This document shows positions 62,545 to 64,000 of a DNA stretch of 64,000 nucleotides, piece after piece (position 1 is the first letter of the stretch; every line of letters begins with the position of its first letter). Below the pieces are notes generated by a model. The model was not told the DNA's origin, did not search any database, and saw only the letters and a list, made by a program, of their open reading frames with translations. Position numbers and translations under genes: made by a program. Source of the stretch: Alphaproteobacteria bacterium (lineage in GTDB: Bacteria > Pseudomonadota > Alphaproteobacteria > M2410); assembly GCA_030614785.1 (NCBI GenBank), contig JAUWTJ010000001.1:1-64000 (forward strand), given 5' to 3'.

Positions 62545-62946
62545 TTGACCGTTGCAAAAATTCTTCTAATTGATGACGAAGAGATTGTCCGAGAAACTTT
62601 GAAGGATTTTCTCGTCAGTGCCGGCCATATTGTCGTACAGGCGGAGAATGGCAAGAAGGCATTGCAACTCCTTGAAGACGCCGTTTACGATTTAATTATC
62701 ATGGATGTCTTCATGCCCGAAGTGGATGGCATTGAGCTAATTCAGATTCTGGCAAAAAAGACTAACCAACCTCCGATCATAACCATTTCCGGTGGCGGCG
62801 GCATTTTGCCACCCAATTGGTCCATTAAGCTGACTGAAGTTTTCGGAGTGGCTTACTCGCTGACAAAACCCATTGATATGAGCCTGTTCCTCAGCACCGT
62901 GGAACAGACATTACAGCCTCTGCCGCGCAGTGTCGGGCAAGGATAG
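62545..62946 (+). CDS. Stand-alone receiver (CheY-like) protein
   Basis: 133 aa starting at TTG 62545 with SD AAGGAG eight bases upstream. Acidic pocket LLIDDEE, phospho-acceptor Asp in LIIMDVFMPEVDG, Lys in SLTKPID; after beta4 the loop ISGGGGILPPNWS is longer and Gly-rich. No output domain, so it would act by protein interaction. It is near a hybrid kinase and an EAL gene but not in an operon with either. Convergent with the MarR gene. Confidence 0.9.
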   Translation: MTVAKILLIDDEEIVRETLKDFLVSAGHIVVQAENGKKALQLLEDAVYDLIIMDVFMPEVDGIELIQILAKKTNQPPIITISGGGGILPPNWSIKLTEVFGVAYSLTKPIDMSLFLSTVEQTLQPLPRSVGQG

Positions 62947-62984
62947 ATCCGCGCCGTAAAATTGCCCCTCCCAGAGGGAAAGAT

Positions 62985-63422
62985 CTATTCGTGACTTCCC
63001 TGCTTCACGTAGACATCTCTGTAAAGACTGGTAATGATTTCGGCGAGTTGAGCTTGCTGGGCGACAGGCAGCTCGCCAACAGCGCCTGACAGGATATTAA
63101 TCGGGTCATTTGCCAGAAGCTTTTTACCCGACTTTGTCACCCGGAGGCTGTGCCGCCGACCGTCAGATTTATCCGGGATGCGCTCCAGACACCTCTTCGA
63201 AACAAGAGTTGTGATGGTTTGCGAAGCACTGCCATTGGTGGTAAAGTTCATTTCCGCAAACCCCGAAACAGTTCTCACGTTTGGTGCGGCCTGATCGAAA
63301 AACCTCAGAGCAGCCCATTGGCTCGGTTTGAGGCTCCGGCCAACATTGGAGCTATAGACCAAGAGACTAACCTGCTCTATGAGCTCGGCAATTGGCTTTG
63401 GTGAAATACGGCGTCTGGTCAT
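62985..63422 (-). CDS. MarR family transcriptional regulator
   Basis: 145 aa. Winged helix-turn-helix at ~30-105 (LKPSQWAALRFFDQ, SGFAEMNFTTNGSASQTITTLVSKRCLERIPDKSDGRRHSLRVT in pieces), dimerisation helices at both ends. The DGRR wing is typical of MarR. A repressor is likely; a candidate target is the palindrome at 62502, and autoregulation is common. ATG 63422 has no strong SD. Confidence 0.88.
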   Translation of the reverse strand: MTRRRISPKPIAELIEQVSLLVYSSNVGRSLKPSQWAALRFFDQAAPNVRTVSGFAEMNFTTNGSASQTITTLVSKRCLERIPDKSDGRRHSLRVTKSGKKLLANDPINILSGAVGELPVAQQAQLAEIITSLYRDVYVKQGSHE

Positions 63423-63595
63423 CGAGCTGAGGGCCCCTCCCCGGGCTTCTGGACTTATCCAATCAATCTGGCAATAGCGAGCGGAACAACTTCAGCCCCA
63501 CGCTCTCTCAAATACGGCCCCTCAAATAACCAGTTTCGCTGTTAACATATGTCGGCCAAAAGGGCAATTGATACATGTCCACAACAGACCTTCAA

Positions 63596-63639
63596 AGTAA
63601 TTAAGTGCTTCGCCACGCTGCGCGAATCACTTAATTACT
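63596..63639. repeat. 44-bp inverted repeat overlapping the EAL gene stop
   Basis: Perfect 12-bp arms AGTAATTAAGTG / CACTTAATTACT, an inner 5-bp pair TTCGC / GCGAA, and an 8-nt centre. The last codons of the EAL gene (V-I-K-stop) are part of the right arm. In RNA it would fold into a long stem; no U-run of length follows, so it may protect the 3' end rather than terminate. Confidence 0.7.
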
Positions 63640-64000
63640 CTGACCTTCTGACCAGAGGGAGATTGCCAGCCTTCTCCATGATCTTTCAACCATTTCAAAA
63701 ACTCCTTCTCCTGAAGCGGTTGACTGATTAGATAACCTTGAACCATATCGCAACCCAACTCCCGGAGGTATCTCATCTGATCCTCTGTCTCCACCCCTTC
63801 GGCCACCACCTTCATCTGAAGGTCGTGAGCAAGTTCGATCATTTTCCTGGCAATGTGTAGGTCATACTCGTCATCCAGAATATTTCCTATGAAAGACTGA
63901 TCAATTTTGAGCGTAGAGGCCCGTAGGTATTTCAGGTGTGTCAGGGAGGAATATCCGCTACCGAAGTCATCCAGCGCGATACTGATGCCCATAAATCTGA
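63627..64000 (-). CDS. EAL-domain protein, C-terminal part (runs off window)
   Basis: About 124 codons, continuing past the edge. DDFGSGYSSLTHLKYLRASTLKID is the EAL segment with the catalytic Asp pair and Lys, and AEGVETEDQ carries the Glu of the second metal site; QGYLISQP ends the barrel. Active-site residues in this half are intact, so a cyclic-di-GMP phosphodiesterase is likely. The N-terminal domains, and whether GGDEF precedes, lie outside. The ORF-track ATG at 63992 is internal. Confidence 0.92.
   Translation of the reverse strand, partial: RFMGISIALDDFGSGYSSLTHLKYLRASTLKIDQSFIGNILDDEYDLHIARKMIELAHDLQMKVVAEGVETEDQMRYLRELGCDMVQGYLISQPLQEKEFLKWLKDHGEGWQSPSGQKVRVIK

Overview
The window reads as a chromosomal segment of a heterotrophic alphaproteobacterium. 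The evidence is the alphaproteobacterial-type PAS_5 protein, NnrU, TadE/F/G pseudopilins, NodT-type efflux lipoprotein, many TonB-dependent receptors and a 16S anti-Shine-Dalgarno implied by unusually long SD matches. The genus cannot be fixed from sequence reading alone. I see no tRNA, rRNA, CRISPR array, transposase or phage gene.

Layout. 1-3363 (-): tripartite RND efflux operon (NodT-type outer-membrane factor, membrane-fusion protein, RND permease running off the edge). 3.6-9.1 kb: an unrecognised coiled-coil protein, an EF-G paralogue, an orphan LutA-like CCG protein, an ABM-domain protein and a PLP ammonia-lyase. 9.4-19.0 kb: three tandem paralogous TonB receptors with near-identical N- and C-terminal ends, divergent loops and matching terminators. 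A 13-nt motif sits about 156 bp upstream of each start codon, and each gene also has its own upstream dyads. 19.1-21.3 kb (-): three TadE/F/G-like genes. 21.5-23.0 kb (-): NnrU and an alpha/beta hydrolase lacking its nucleophile. 23.2-32.8 kb (-): a six-gene signalling operon, in order MHYT-GAF-PAS histidine kinase, receiver-HATPase regulator, TonB-type receptor, YfiR/DUF4154, second histidine kinase, and an internally deleted copy of the receiver-HATPase regulator. 33.1-49.5 kb: central metabolism, with an M3 peptidase, alpha/beta hydrolase, acetoin-dehydrogenase-type E1alpha/E1beta/E2-hydrolase, a frameshifted M3 lipoprotein peptidase, thiolase, dihydrolipoamide dehydrogenase, agmatinase-family ureohydrolase, acyl-CoA ligase, GST and acyl-CoA dehydrogenase. 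49.6-58.9 kb: a 26-codon ORF with a 16-nt SD, hotdog thioesterase, AruH-like aminotransferase, PAS_5 protein, hydrolase, an iron alcohol dehydrogenase interrupted by an amber codon, glutamine-synthetase-like ligase, an HD-GYP protein lacking its receiver, VOC, CMD and ABM proteins. 59.4-64 kb: a hybrid histidine kinase broken by a 7-bp tandem duplication, a candidate small RNA on the minus strand, a stand-alone receiver behind a perfect 16-bp palindrome, a MarR regulator, and the 3' end of an EAL gene.

How it fits together. The aco-type genes with lpd and thiolase suggest oxidative cleavage of a small acyl donor to acetyl-CoA. The AruH-like transaminase, the ureohydrolase and the gamma-glutamyl ligase could form arginine and amine catabolism. 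The signalling part (YfiR, HD-GYP, EAL, several kinases) suggests cyclic-di-GMP and partner-switch control coupled to an outer-membrane receptor.

The strongest leads are the signalling operon with its shrunken regulator copy, the kinase with a reversible-looking 7-bp duplication, the small ORF carrying both a long SD and an anti-SD-like element, the 1-2-3-4 structured RNA candidate, and the three-receptor array. Several genes are broken (frameshift, amber, 7-bp duplication, loss of receiver domain). Read-level confirmation is needed to tell biology from assembly error.
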